This document shows positions 1-8,946 of a DNA stretch of 64,000 nt, one piece after another. The DNA lies in contig JAGDYV010000020.1 in NCBI GenBank assembly GCA_049116495.1, forward strand, positions 1 to 64,000, given 5' to 3'. The notes under the pieces were generated by a model. The model was not told the origin of the DNA. It did no database searches and was given only the letters and a program-made list of their open reading frames with translations. Source of the DNA: CAJQQK01 sp049116495. Its GTDB lineage: Bacteria; Pseudomonadota; Alphaproteobacteria; Rhizobiales; Hyphomicrobiaceae. Position numbers and translations under genes: made by a program. How positions within the stretch are numbered: the stretch's first letter is position 1; each line of letters opens with the position of its first letter.

Positions 1-1599
1 CATGCCCCAGTAGAGAATGAACAGGTGGCTGGCAACTGGGTCGAGACCGGCGCCAATTAGCGCCGGGCCCATTACGATTGCGAGGAAGATATAGCACGCG
101 CTGACCGTCATCCCCATGCCAAGGATAAAGCTTGTGATCGCGCCAAAGAACAGCAGTAGAAAAATGTTGCCGCCGGCGAATTGCAGCAGTTCGCGGCTAA
201 ACGCACCACCGACACCGGTGTAGGACAGCGAGCCGACAATCATGCCGATCCCCGCCAGAACGCCGACGATGTTGGCGATATTCCTGACCGAGTCCTCGAT
301 CAACGCGATGACCTTATTGAGGCGGAACGGGTTCTTGCGCTGGAACGCGCTGGTGAAGAGCAGCATGATCGTCGCGTAATACGGCGCATGGGCTTCGATA
401 CCGACCCAAACCAGCAGATATACAAGGACGATCAATGAGAACAGGAAGTGCCAACCGCCCTTTAGAACGGGCAGCAGTTCCGGGATTTCATTGGCAGGCT
501 GCCCCTTGAGGTTGTTCCGCGCCGCATAGTTGTCCGCCTGTAAAATCAGCGCGATGTAGAACAGCAGCGCTGGCACGATGGCGGCGACCATTACCGTCGA
601 GTATGGAACATTGAGAAACTCGGCCATGATGAACGCGACCGCGCCCATCACGGGCGGCATCAGCGCCCCGCCGGTGGAAGCACAAGCTTCAACGGCGCCG
701 GCGTAGGTCGGCGGATAGCCGACGCGTTTCATGGTCGGGATGGTCAGCTGGCCGGTGGTCACGACGTTGGAAATGACGCTGCCCGAGAGTGATCCGAAGA
801 ACCCACTCGAGAGGATCGCAACCTTCGCCGGGCCACCGCGAGACCGCCCCATCAGGGCCGTCGCGAAGGTCATGAAGAATTCACCGCCGCCGGTAATCAC
901 CAGCGCCGAGCCGAAGATCAAGAAGCCGATCAGCAGACCAGCGACGACGCGCATCGGCACGCCGATGATGCTTTCGGTGCCAAGAGCGTGCTGTTTGACG
1001 AGTTGCGGAAAGTCGCTTGATGGTCCCCACATGAATCCCGGCATATTTTCCGAGAACAACGGGTAGAGGAAGAAGAAGAAGCAAATCGAGAACAGAACAC
1101 CGCCGCCGACGCGGCGGACGCCTTCCAGCGCGAGGAAGCAGAACAGACCGGCAAAGATTGTTACGTCCGATCCGACGATCTCGCCGAGAAAAGGCAGCAA
1201 GCTGGCGACCATGTTGGCATCGGTCGGCGCCCGGATGTCCCAGCCTTCCTGGATGATGCGCTCGCCGTTCCAGGCGAGATAACCGGTCAGGCACAATGTC
1301 AGCAGCGCCATTGCCCAGTCAAACCAGGGAATCTCGTTCTTCTGGCTTGGCAGTGCTGGGTAAATGAGAAAGACGGTCGCGAGAAACAGCCCGGCAAGCA
1401 GGTAATAATACGAGGTGTCAATCATCACCGCGCCGACGAAGAACTGGAAATTGAACAGTTGATTGACGTTCAGAAAGATGCCGATGACACCGGCTGTAAT
1501 CGCGAGCCAACGGGCCACACCTTTGAGGCGCCCGGTACGGCCACCCTCAGCAGGCGAAACCTCTGGAGTCGAATCGGTTGGCTGCGAAGCGTCGCTCAT
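1..1599 (-). CDS. TRAP transporter fused permease, TAXI-type (4TM+12TM), 3' end off window
   Basis: Inner-membrane permease of a TAXI-type TRAP transporter, which uses an ion gradient to take up organic acids delivered by a periplasmic binding protein. The reading frame opens at 1599 (MSDASQPTDS) and is still open at base 1, so at least 533 residues are present and the C-terminus is missing. Repeated hydrophobic segments run throughout. The family hallmark glycine/serine stretches are visible (GFFGSLSGSVISNVVTTG; ASTGGALMPPVMGA). The binding protein gene lies just upstream at 1781-2947 on the same strand, separated by a stem-loop. Family assignment is secure; the substrate is unknown. No strong ribosome binding site was seen, so the start is less certain. 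Confidence 0.9.
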   Translation of the reverse strand, partial: MSDASQPTDSTPEVSPAEGGRTGRLKGVARWLAITAGVIGIFLNVNQLFNFQFFVGAVMIDTSYYYLLAGLFLATVFLIYPALPSQKNEIPWFDWAMALLTLCLTGYLAWNGERIIQEGWDIRAPTDANMVASLLPFLGEIVGSDVTIFAGLFCFLALEGVRRVGGGVLFSICFFFFLYPLFSENMPGFMWGPSSDFPQLVKQHALGTESIIGVPMRVVAGLLIGFLIFGSALVITGGGEFFMTFATALMGRSRGGPAKVAILSSGFFGSLSGSVISNVVTTGQLTIPTMKRVGYPPTYAGAVEACASTGGALMPPVMGAVAFIMAEFLNVPYSTVMVAAIVPALLFYIALILQADNYAARNNLKGQPANEIPELLPVLKGGWHFLFSLIVLVYLLVWVGIEAHAPYYATIMLLFTSAFQRKNPFRLNKVIALIEDSVRNIANIVGVLAGIGMIVGSLSYTGVGGAFSRELLQFAGGNIFLLLFFGAITSFILGMGMTVSACYIFLAIVMGPALIGAGLDPVASHLFILYWGM

Positions 1600-1714
1600 G
1601 TCGGCACACTCGGTTTGGATGGCGGAACAAAAATCAAAGTGCGTTCAGTGTTACTCGAACAGGAGACACGATCGGGCGGAAAGTCCAACGCTGCGCGGTA
1701 GATTGGAACGTAAT

Positions 1715-1752
1715 CTGCGGCGCCCTTGGTTTGACGGTTAAGGGCGCCGCAG
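1715..1752 (-). terminator. 13-bp perfect inverted repeat between binding-protein and permease genes
   Basis: Arms at 1715-1727 and 1740-1752 are perfectly complementary with a 12-nt loop. The hairpin lies directly after the binding-protein stop codon and before the permease start on the minus strand. There is no clear T-tract. It is therefore more likely an attenuator or 3'-end stabiliser that keeps binding protein in excess over permease than a full terminator. Confidence 0.6.
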
Positions 1753-1780
1753 CAAGTGTTCTATCGCTTTGTCGTGGCGC

Positions 1781-2947
1781 CTATTTCAGATTTTCAGCGC
1801 GGGCTTTTTCCCAAACCGCAGGCCAAGCCTTCTTCGCGTTAATCTTGTTGCCCTTCTTGCGCTCAGCAACGCGCATGGCGTCGAACTCTGTAAGGGTTTT
1901 CTCCCACAGTGCTTTGACCGCGTTGAGACGGGCAAGACGCTTGTCGTGCCAAGCCTGGTCCTCGTCAGTCCAGATGCCCTTTTCTTTGGCGTACTTGATC
2001 GTGCCGTCATGCCATGGCGCATCCGCCGGCGTCTTGGCTGAACGATCGAGGATCCAGTTTCCCGAACTGGCAGTCGTCTTGTTGTACAGCGAGAACGACT
2101 CATCGATCGCTTTCACCAGATTGTAGACTTCATCGGTTGTCGTCGTCGCATATGTCGTAATCATCGGATAACGATAACCGACCAGCCAGACAGGGTTCTT
2201 TTCGCTAAGCGCGGCACCCTTGGTTTCCTTGGAAGGTGCAACGAAGCTGATGATCTTCTGCATCGCTTCCCAGCCCTTCTTGTTGTCGGGCTCGAATGGC
2301 GGCCAGATCAGACCACGCGGCGAAGCTTCAATCTGGCGCATGTTGGACGATGTCGGGACCGAACCAAATGCGTCAAGTTGGTTGGCAAGGACGGCGTCTT
2401 TCATTGCCGAATAGCTACCAAACCAAACCGGCTTGATGTCCTTCATCCCCAAGCCGCCGAAAGCCAGGTAGCCGAGGTTCTTGACATTCACCGATGGGTT
2501 GCCTTTGACGAAGCCAATACGCTTGCCCTTGAGGTCAGCGATTGTCTTGACGCCGGTGTCTTTGGCAACGGCGAAACCGACGCCAGCCGGACGGCCGAGC
2601 ACGATGCGCAGGTCTTGCGGGCCCCAGGCCTGATCAGCAAAGTCAAACGTACCTTCAGCGGCGAAGTAGACTTCGTTAGCGAGGTAGCCGTATTTGACCT
2701 TGCCGGTTGCCATCGGCAGCAAGCGACCGATCGATGTGCCGGCTGGCACGATGCGGATCCGCGTTGGGTATTTCTTCTGCAATGCGTTGGCGATGCCTGA
2801 GGCTTCGGCATAGCCGCTTGAGCCAAGGTCGTATGCGCTCCATACCATCGATCTTGGTAATTTTACGTCAGCTGCAGCAGCAGCCGTCGCCATGCCCGTG
2901 AGCGCGAGGCCGCCGACGAGCGAGGTTAAGATGGTCCGTTTATTCAT
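1781..2947 (-). CDS. TAXI family TRAP transporter solute-binding protein
   Basis: Periplasmic binding protein of the TRAP system whose permease is encoded next at 1-1599. It has 388 residues. The N-terminus (MNKRTILTSLVGGLALTGMA) is a Sec signal peptide with likely cleavage after the alanine run near residue 26. The mature part follows the TAXI family pattern: YDLGSSGYAEASGIANAL near the start, then a KTIADLKGKRIGFVKGNPS segment. A good ribosome binding site (ggagg) precedes the ATG. The C-terminal region beyond residue 330 is Lys/Arg rich. The ligand is unknown. Confidence 0.9.
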   Translation of the reverse strand: MNKRTILTSLVGGLALTGMATAAAAADVKLPRSMVWSAYDLGSSGYAEASGIANALQKKYPTRIRIVPAGTSIGRLLPMATGKVKYGYLANEVYFAAEGTFDFADQAWGPQDLRIVLGRPAGVGFAVAKDTGVKTIADLKGKRIGFVKGNPSVNVKNLGYLAFGGLGMKDIKPVWFGSYSAMKDAVLANQLDAFGSVPTSSNMRQIEASPRGLIWPPFEPDNKKGWEAMQKIISFVAPSKETKGAALSEKNPVWLVGYRYPMITTYATTTTDEVYNLVKAIDESFSLYNKTTASSGNWILDRSAKTPADAPWHDGTIKYAKEKGIWTDEDQAWHDKRLARLNAVKALWEKTLTEFDAMRVAERKKGNKINAKKAWPAVWEKARAENLK

Positions 2948-3234
2948 ACGTATCCTCCATTATCAAAAGCCGGCGCTGCGCGATCCGCGGCCGGAATTCT
3001 TGCGTTGTTGAGCCCCAGGACTATGACGGCAGAACGGGGCTGATAAGTGACAACCTGAGCAGAAGCCAGGATTGCATGCGCGGACAGTAGGGTGCACCGC
3101 GCGCTTCTCCAAACGCCGCCAAGGTCGCCTCAGCGTTTATCGGCCCCTTGATGAGTATCGCGTGAGCAATATCAACGCGCGTTCCCAACAATGCGATGCA
3201 AAGTTCTCAGGAGCGCGACGGACATGTGATGCAG

Positions 3235-4425
3235 TTATAAGCCGAGTACTGCTTTCGACAGAATGTTGCGTTGAATTTCATTGGAGCCACCGTAAATCGT
3301 CGCCGGTCGTGCCTTGTAGAACGGTGCGAGGACGTTGACGTCGACATTGCCGATCCGGGTTGTGCCTTTGAGTGCGCCGAGGGGGCCGGCCGTTTCGATA
3401 ATCAGGTCGGCGGCCTTCTGGAAGGCTTCTGTTGCCCACACCTTGAGCATGGACACGTCGGCGCCGAGCGTTTCGCCACGCGCGACGATATCGGCGAAAT
3501 GCTTGTAGCTGGCGCCGAGGTGCTCGACGTCGAGCTGCAGGCGCACGTACTTGTCGCGGAACACCGGATCATCGAGCACGCCGCGGGCGCTGGCAACGGT
3601 TTCAAGAACTTCAAGGGCGTACTCGGGTAGTTTCGGGCTGCCAATGAAAATGCGCTCAAAGCCAAGTAACGACTTGGCGACCGTCCAGCCCTTGTTGAGT
3701 TCGCCAACCAGGTTTTCTGTCGGCGTGCGCGCATCATCGAAAAACACTTCACAGAATTCGGCGTAACCCGACATGTCCGGGATCGGGCGCACGGTAATCC
3801 CAGGCTGGTCCATGTCGGCGAGGACAAAGCTGATGCCTTCCTGTTTCTTGGCATCCGGGTCGGTGCGTACGAGAATGAAAATGTGGCTGGCGTCATGCGC
3901 CATCGTTGTCCAGATTTTTTGGCCGTTGATAACGAAATCGTCGCCATCGATCACGGCCTTGGTCTGCAGGCTTGCCAGGTCCGAGCCGGAGCCCGGCTCC
4001 GAATACCCCTGGCACCAGATGTGATCACAGCTGAGGATCGAAGGCAGAAAGCGGCGGCGCTGTTCTTCCGTGCCGCGCTCAATCAGGACAGGGCCGACCA
4101 TCTGGATGCCGTGATCCTGGAAGCGCGGAATGCCCCAGCGTTCTACTTCCTCGTGATAGATCAGCGCTTTGCGGGCTTCGAGCCCCATGCCGCCGTACTT
4201 CGCCGGCCAAAAAGGGGCAATCCAGCCTTTGGCCGACATCCGCTTCCACCAGTCACTGACCATTTCGAAGGGCGGTCGATGCGGCAGAAACCGAAGTTCT
4301 TGCGGATAGTGTGTTTCAAACTCTGTTCGAATGATGTGGCGAAAGTCGTCGTCCGGCAGCGCATTCCAGTCCTGCTCCTGAGGGACGCCGTACGTGAAGT
4401 CGTCGCTTGTCTCCGGGTGCGTCAT
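3235..4425 (-). CDS. acyl-CoA dehydrogenase, putative catalytic (alpha) subunit
   Basis: FAD-dependent acyl-CoA dehydrogenase of 396 residues with the usual three domains. The flavin/substrate segment CQGYSEPGSGSDLAS is near residue 140 and the C-terminal IYGGSNEIQRNIL motif is present. The position that holds the catalytic Glu in MCAD-type enzymes (IYEG) is Gly here. A Glu is found instead at residue 257 (LLGFERIFIG), the isovaleryl-CoA-dehydrogenase-like position. The gene overlaps the upstream dehydrogenase gene by 4 bases (ATGA), so the two are translationally coupled. This arrangement resembles the alpha2beta2 heterotetramers known for bulky or cyclic acyl-CoA substrates. The substrate is not predictable from sequence alone. 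Confidence 0.9.
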   Translation of the reverse strand: MTHPETSDDFTYGVPQEQDWNALPDDDFRHIIRTEFETHYPQELRFLPHRPPFEMVSDWWKRMSAKGWIAPFWPAKYGGMGLEARKALIYHEEVERWGIPRFQDHGIQMVGPVLIERGTEEQRRRFLPSILSCDHIWCQGYSEPGSGSDLASLQTKAVIDGDDFVINGQKIWTTMAHDASHIFILVRTDPDAKKQEGISFVLADMDQPGITVRPIPDMSGYAEFCEVFFDDARTPTENLVGELNKGWTVAKSLLGFERIFIGSPKLPEYALEVLETVASARGVLDDPVFRDKYVRLQLDVEHLGASYKHFADIVARGETLGADVSMLKVWATEAFQKAADLIIETAGPLGALKGTTRIGNVDVNVLAPFYKARPATIYGGSNEIQRNILSKAVLGL

Positions 4426-5579
4426 GTCGGGGCCTCCGTGCGGCGTTGTTTGAATTCGCCATAACGTTTCAGGTGATCGGCGGCGTTGCCAAGATAGGGC
4501 GCAATGGAAATGGCGCGGTTGACGTAGAGCGCCAGATCATATTCGTCCGTGAAGCCGATCGCGCCGTGCAGCTGGATGGCGTCGTTGCCAAGATTGAGCG
4601 CGGTTTGCGCGATGCGCGCCTTGGCGCTGGAAGCTGCCTGTTGCCGGGCATCGGCCGGCACGTCAGGGGCGAGCATGACGGCAAGCGACGCCGTCAACGC
4701 ATGTCGCGCGACCTCCTTGTTCATCCACAGATCCACCGTGCGGTGCTGCAGCACCTGGAACTTGCCGATTGGCTGGCCGAACTGCGATCGTGTCTTGAGA
4801 AACTCGAGGGTCAGTTCGAGGCAACGTTCCATGTTGCCGAGCAACTCTGCGCAGTTGCCAATGACGCCGTAGTCCGATGCCATATCGAACATCGGCCAGA
4901 AGTCGCCGGCGGCCAACTGCGCCGACCCGGCCACCTTCACATTGGTGAATGTGATCCAGCCGCTGGCGCTGCCATCGGCGTTTGTTTCGCGCTCAATGGA
5001 GATGCCGCCAAGCCCGGCGTCGATCCACAGCAGCTCCGCCTGGCACAGATCGGGCGGGCGGCCATCGGCCGCACGATCGAGTACGACCGGTGCGATAAAG
5101 GCGTCGGCATCCGGCACCGGTACGAAGCGCAGTTCGCCGTTGAGGCTGTAACCGTCGTCGGTCTGTCGCGCCGTTACACCGGTTGCGCCGAACGCGCGTG
5201 CGCCCGTCGGATCAAGGTCCGCAACGCAGGCAATTTTTTCGCCGCTGATGACGGCGCCAAGATGGCTGTCACGCGTTTCGCCGGGGGGGCACGCTGCGAG
5301 CAGCTTCGGCACGACAATGCCGGCTGCAACGAACGGCTCAGGTGCGGCTGCATATCCAAGCGCTTGCGCAACGGCCGCTGCGGCATCCAGCTCAAGGTCA
5401 AGACCGCCTTCTGCCTCGGGAACCAGAATGCTGAGCCAGCCCTGCTCGGCAATCGCCTGCCACTGGGCACGATCGATGCCCGGTGTCTTGCCGCGCAAAC
5501 CGCGTACGCGCGCCGCATCGAACGGTGCAAATCCTCGCGCCGCCTCTTCCAGCATCCGAAGTGTATCGGCGTCCGTCAT
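4422..5579 (-). CDS. acyl-CoA dehydrogenase, putative partner (beta) subunit
   Basis: Acyl-CoA dehydrogenase family protein of 385 residues, encoded immediately upstream of and overlapping the one at 3235-4425. Family features include the helix with TRSQFGQPIGKFQVLQHR near residue 265 and the C-terminal NDAIQLHGAIGFTDEYDL segment. It does not show the C-terminal catalytic Glu motif, which fits a non-catalytic or FAD-sharing partner in a heteromeric dehydrogenase. An independent single-subunit enzyme remains possible. The gene is divergent from the alcohol dehydrogenase gene at 5765, with 185 bases between them for promoters. Confidence 0.88.
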   Translation of the reverse strand: MTDADTLRMLEEAARGFAPFDAARVRGLRGKTPGIDRAQWQAIAEQGWLSILVPEAEGGLDLELDAAAAVAQALGYAAAPEPFVAAGIVVPKLLAACPPGETRDSHLGAVISGEKIACVADLDPTGARAFGATGVTARQTDDGYSLNGELRFVPVPDADAFIAPVVLDRAADGRPPDLCQAELLWIDAGLGGISIERETNADGSASGWITFTNVKVAGSAQLAAGDFWPMFDMASDYGVIGNCAELLGNMERCLELTLEFLKTRSQFGQPIGKFQVLQHRTVDLWMNKEVARHALTASLAVMLAPDVPADARQQAASSAKARIAQTALNLGNDAIQLHGAIGFTDEYDLALYVNRAISIAPYLGNAADHLKRYGEFKQRRTEAPT

Positions 5580-5764
5580 GCGTAATTCCTATCGTCAGAC
5601 CGCGCGATCCATCGCCGCGCGCCTTCCCTGTATAGGTCCGGTAAAACCCAATTCGCCAGAACACGCCATCGCATCCACGATATGCGCAAAGGCTCGGCGT
5701 GGCGCCGATGAGCCGCCTCCGATAGGCTTGCCTTACAGCGACCATAGCGGGAGGACCCAACGCC

Positions 5765-6934
5765 ATGCAAAGCGGCATTTTCAATATCCAGGCGCAGGAA
5801 CGCATCGTTTTCGGCACGCCCGCGCCCGATGCCTGCGTCGCCGAAGCGGAGCACTATGGTGCCAGCCGTGTCTTCGTGACCTCGACGAAATCCCTGGCTG
5901 CGCTTTCCGATGGTCCGCTGCAGAATATCGAAAGGGCGCTTGCCAGCCGCCACGTCGGCACCTTCTCGGCAATTGCCTCGCACAGCCCGCGCGAGGACGT
6001 GATTGCGGCAACGGCTGCGGCGCGGGCCGCTAAGGCTGACTTGATTGTCGCTGTTGGCGGCGGTTCGGTGGTTGATGCGACCAAGGTCGTTCAACTTTGC
6101 CTTTGGAAGGACGTGGATACGCTGGACGGCATGACCGTATTCGCCGCCGGCTTTGAGCGCACCAAGGCATCGACGTTCGATGTGCCACATGAGCCGATCC
6201 GCATGATTGCCGTGCCAACGACGTTGTCAGCCGCTGATTTCACGTCGCGTGCCGGTATCACCAATACGCAGACACGCACCAAAATGGCGTTCAACCATCG
6301 CATGCTGGCGCCGCGCTCGGTGGTCCTGGATCCCGCCGCGACCGTAGATACACCCGACTGGTTGCTGTTCAGTACCGGCATTCGTGCGGTCGATCATGCC
6401 GTCGAATCGTACATGTGTCCGATCGCCAATCCGGCGACGGAATCGCTGTCGTTGAAAGGCCTGGGCTTGCTGGCCGAAGGGCTGTCCGGGATCAAAGCCG
6501 CGCCTGACAAGATGGATGCACGGATGATGGCACAGTTTGGCATGTGGCACGCGATCTGGCCAAGCACATCGGGGCTTTATCACGGCGCCAGTCACGGCAT
6601 CGGCTATGCACTCGGCGCCGGTTTCGGCGTGCCGCACGGGCATACCAGTTGCGTGATGCTGCCAGCCGTCATGCAGTGGAATGCCGAGACGATGCCGGAT
6701 CGCTACCGGGCGCTTGCCGGTGCCATGGGCAAGCCCGACATGCCGGCATGGCAGAGCGTGCGTGACCTGATCCGCGGCCTCGATATGCCATGCACGTTGC
6801 GTGATGTTGGCATCACGCGCGACAACTTCAATGAGCTGGCAACGCGCGCGCTTGACTATCAGCCGGTGCTGCTCAATCCGCGCCCGGTCAAGAAGGCTGC
6901 GGACGTGATCGAAATCCTCGAAATCGCGTATTGA
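5765..6934 (+). CDS. iron-containing alcohol dehydrogenase / maleylacetate reductase-like
   Basis: NAD(P)-dependent oxidoreductase of the group III (iron-dependent) alcohol dehydrogenase fold, 389 residues. The dinucleotide-binding GGGSVVDATK lies at about 98-107. Metal-ligand regions follow: IRAVDHAVESYMCP and LYHGASHGIGYALGAGFGVPHG, with several His/Asp residues in the expected order. Length is normal. It could be a true alcohol dehydrogenase or a maleylacetate reductase; the neighbouring acyl-CoA dehydrogenases, SDRs and FAH protein favour a catabolic role. A ggagg sits just before the ATG. Confidence 0.88.
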   Translation: MQSGIFNIQAQERIVFGTPAPDACVAEAEHYGASRVFVTSTKSLAALSDGPLQNIERALASRHVGTFSAIASHSPREDVIAATAAARAAKADLIVAVGGGSVVDATKVVQLCLWKDVDTLDGMTVFAAGFERTKASTFDVPHEPIRMIAVPTTLSAADFTSRAGITNTQTRTKMAFNHRMLAPRSVVLDPAATVDTPDWLLFSTGIRAVDHAVESYMCPIANPATESLSLKGLGLLAEGLSGIKAAPDKMDARMMAQFGMWHAIWPSTSGLYHGASHGIGYALGAGFGVPHGHTSCVMLPAVMQWNAETMPDRYRALAGAMGKPDMPAWQSVRDLIRGLDMPCTLRDVGITRDNFNELATRALDYQPVLLNPRPVKKAADVIEILEIAY

Positions 6935-6944
6935 GCGAGCGCGC

Positions 6945-7541
6945 TCAATCGCGGATATTCTCGCCGCCGTCGTCGAGTTTTTCTGGGCGGCGCCAGTAGT
7001 GAAATTGCGCTGTCCAGTCGTTGGCGCCAATGCCGGCCAGCGACAGGAAATGCCACAGCGGGGAGTAAAGATCGCCCGGACCAAAAGCCGTGCGCCCGCG
7101 CCGCGTGATTTGGTTGCCGTTGCGCTCGTAGGTGGCGGCACCGGGCATGTTGGCGTGCTCGCCCATGGCGCATTGTTCGGCCATATAGGTGCCGCCGCCA
7201 TGTGAGGCCAGACGGAAATTCCAGCCGCGATCGAGTGCCATGCGGCGCTGAACTTCCGGCGGGTCTTTCGAGACGAAGGCGACCGCCATGGCATCCTCGA
7301 GATGCGGTAACACACCGTTGATGCCGTCCGCCCAAAGCGTGCAGTAGCGGCAGCCTTGGCCCATGTTGTGGATCATCAAAAGGCGATCGCGGCCGGCGAA
7401 CAGGCTCGATAGAGTGACCTCTCCGTCCAGCGTCGAAAACGTATAGTCGGAGACGGCGAGGGCGTTGTCCTTTGCGCGCAACTCGGCGAGTTGCTGCGCC
7501 TTCTGCATGATCTCGATTTCGAGTTTCTCAGCCTCGGTCAT
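6945..7541 (-). CDS. DUF899 family thioredoxin-like protein
   Basis: A 198-residue cytosolic protein of the DUF899 family, which has a thioredoxin-like fold. Key visible motif: MGQGCRYCTLWADG with Cys64 and Cys67 in a CxxC arrangement, followed by FVSKDPPEVQ and a C-terminal FHYWRRPEK. The N-terminus is a short helical segment rich in Glu, Lys and Gln. It is convergent with the iron alcohol dehydrogenase gene, only 10 bases away. The biochemical function of the family is unclear. Confidence 0.85.
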   Translation of the reverse strand: MTEAEKLEIEIMQKAQQLAELRAKDNALAVSDYTFSTLDGEVTLSSLFAGRDRLLMIHNMGQGCRYCTLWADGINGVLPHLEDAMAVAFVSKDPPEVQRRMALDRGWNFRLASHGGGTYMAEQCAMGEHANMPGAATYERNGNQITRRGRTAFGPGDLYSPLWHFLSLAGIGANDWTAQFHYWRRPEKLDDGGENIRD

Positions 7542-7601
7542 GGCACGGTTCCTTCACGATGTGGAGGTTGAGCCGTCGATCATGCCGGGCGTTTGGGTCC
7601 T

Positions 7602-8351
7602 TTACATGGCCAGGAAACCGCCATCGACCGGCAGCTCGACACCGGTAATGTAGGATGCCTCGTCGCTGGCGAGGAACAGGTTGGCCTGGGCGACTTCGTC
7701 GATCGCGCCGATGCGGGCCATCGGGACGGCGCGAAGCATCTTGTCGCGAATTTCCGGATCGGCTGTCAGCTTCGACGTCCGCATCGCCGGCATCAAGCCG
7801 GGATGCACCGAGTTGACGCGGATGCCGTCCGGCGCGAATTGCACGGCGGCGGCTTTCGTCATCATGCGGACCGCCCCCTTCGAAGCGTTGTAGCCCATAT
7901 GCACGAATGACTGCCCGACGACACCTGAGATCGACGAAATGTTGACGACCGCGCCCCGCTTCTGCGTCTGCATGTGCGGGATGATGGTGCGCATGCCAAG
8001 GAAGGTACCGGTGGCGTTGACGTTCATCTGGCCGTCCCAGACCGAACGGCTCAACAGATCCGGGTCGGAGCCGCTGATGCCGGCGTTATTGACCAGGATA
8101 TCGATCGCGCCATAGGCATCGAGCGTCGCCTGGGCGGCGGCCTGCCAGGCGTCTTCGTCGGCGATGTCGTGAATCTGGAACAGCGACGCGCCGTTGGCCG
8201 CGACGATGCCGTCGGCGATCGCCTGACCTTCGTCGGCAAGCATGTCGGTCACAACGACCTTGGCGCCTTCCTTCGCAAACAGCTTAGCTGTGGCCGCCCC
8301 CATGCCCGATGCGCCGCCCGTGATCAGGGCTACTTTGCCGTCCAATCGCAT
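7602..8351 (-). CDS. SDR family NAD(P)-dependent oxidoreductase
   Basis: Classical short-chain dehydrogenase of 249 residues from the ATG at 8351 (MRLDGKVALITGG). The Rossmann motif TGGASGMG, the NNAG motif, the active-site S and the YNASK catalytic pair are all visible. The C-terminal DGGFLAM is typical. An upstream in-frame start would add nine residues (MSTTTGDND), which is less likely. It may form an operon with the SnoaL-like gene upstream at 8381. The substrate is unknown. Confidence 0.92.
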   Translation of the reverse strand: MRLDGKVALITGGASGMGAATAKLFAKEGAKVVVTDMLADEGQAIADGIVAANGASLFQIHDIADEDAWQAAAQATLDAYGAIDILVNNAGISGSDPDLLSRSVWDGQMNVNATGTFLGMRTIIPHMQTQKRGAVVNISSISGVVGQSFVHMGYNASKGAVRMMTKAAAVQFAPDGIRVNSVHPGLMPAMRTSKLTADPEIRDKMLRAVPMARIGAIDEVAQANLFLASDEASYITGVELPVDGGFLAM

Positions 8352-8380
8352 GTCGTTGTCTCCCGTGGTCGTTGACAAAT

Positions 8381-8845
8381 CTAGTTGAGGTGTCTTGCGG
8401 CCTCGTCGCGCGCCTTCAACTCCGCGCCCTGCTTGCCGATGAATTTGGCCAAGCGCTCGGGGTTAAAGCCCATTCCGTGCAGACCGACGGCGGCGTTGGC
8501 GATCTCCCGATAATCTGCGATCAGGCCGTTCTGCATACGGCAGATCGCAGTGCCCTCAAAGATGGTCCGGCCGGGTGCCGCGCTTTCGGTTTTTGGAAGA
8601 TAGCTGAAAACGTAGCGGGCATAACCTATACCGTTCTGCTCGACGGCGTCGTAAATATCCCAGCGGAAGTCACTGGCATCGCGGTAGAAGTAATTGGCGA
8701 TCATGTCGACGATGCCATCACCTTGAAAGTCACCGTAAAAGACGTCGTGGTAAATCCCGTCCGGCGTAAAGCACGCGCGAACGCCGGCCGCATTGCCGCG
8801 TTCGACGGCGGCGACCATCTCCTTGATGCGTGCCTCAAAGCTCAT
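8381..8845 (-). CDS. SnoaL-like / NTF2-fold protein
   Basis: A 154-residue protein resembling the SnoaL-like polyketide-cyclase/NTF2 fold. The opening is helical (MSFEARIKEMVAAVERGNA), then CFTPDGIYHDVFYGDFQG near residue 26, and FEGTAICRMQNGLIADYREI later, the typical fold layout. Members include isomerases, hydrolases and non-enzymatic proteins, so no reaction is assigned. It is directly upstream of the SDR gene at 7602 on the same strand. Confidence 0.75.
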   Translation of the reverse strand: MSFEARIKEMVAAVERGNAAGVRACFTPDGIYHDVFYGDFQGDGIVDMIANYFYRDASDFRWDIYDAVEQNGIGYARYVFSYLPKTESAAPGRTIFEGTAICRMQNGLIADYREIANAAVGLHGMGFNPERLAKFIGKQGAELKARDEAARHLN

Positions 8846-8946
8846 CGCGCGTCCCTCCAGTCGGTCTCAGCGCATCAAGTTTGGTTGTACGTGATGATGA
8901 CGGCAAGCTATTTTGGATGAAATCACATTTGGAGAGGCAACGGGTT

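Noticed and set aside
4407..5585. Long plus-strand open frame of 392 codons
   Set aside because: It is the complement of the acyl-CoA dehydrogenase gene at 4422-5579, which has clear family motifs; the plus reading has none.
6227..7335. Minus-strand open frames across the iron alcohol dehydrogenase region
   Set aside because: They are shadows in GC-rich DNA; Arg/His-rich composition and no motifs.
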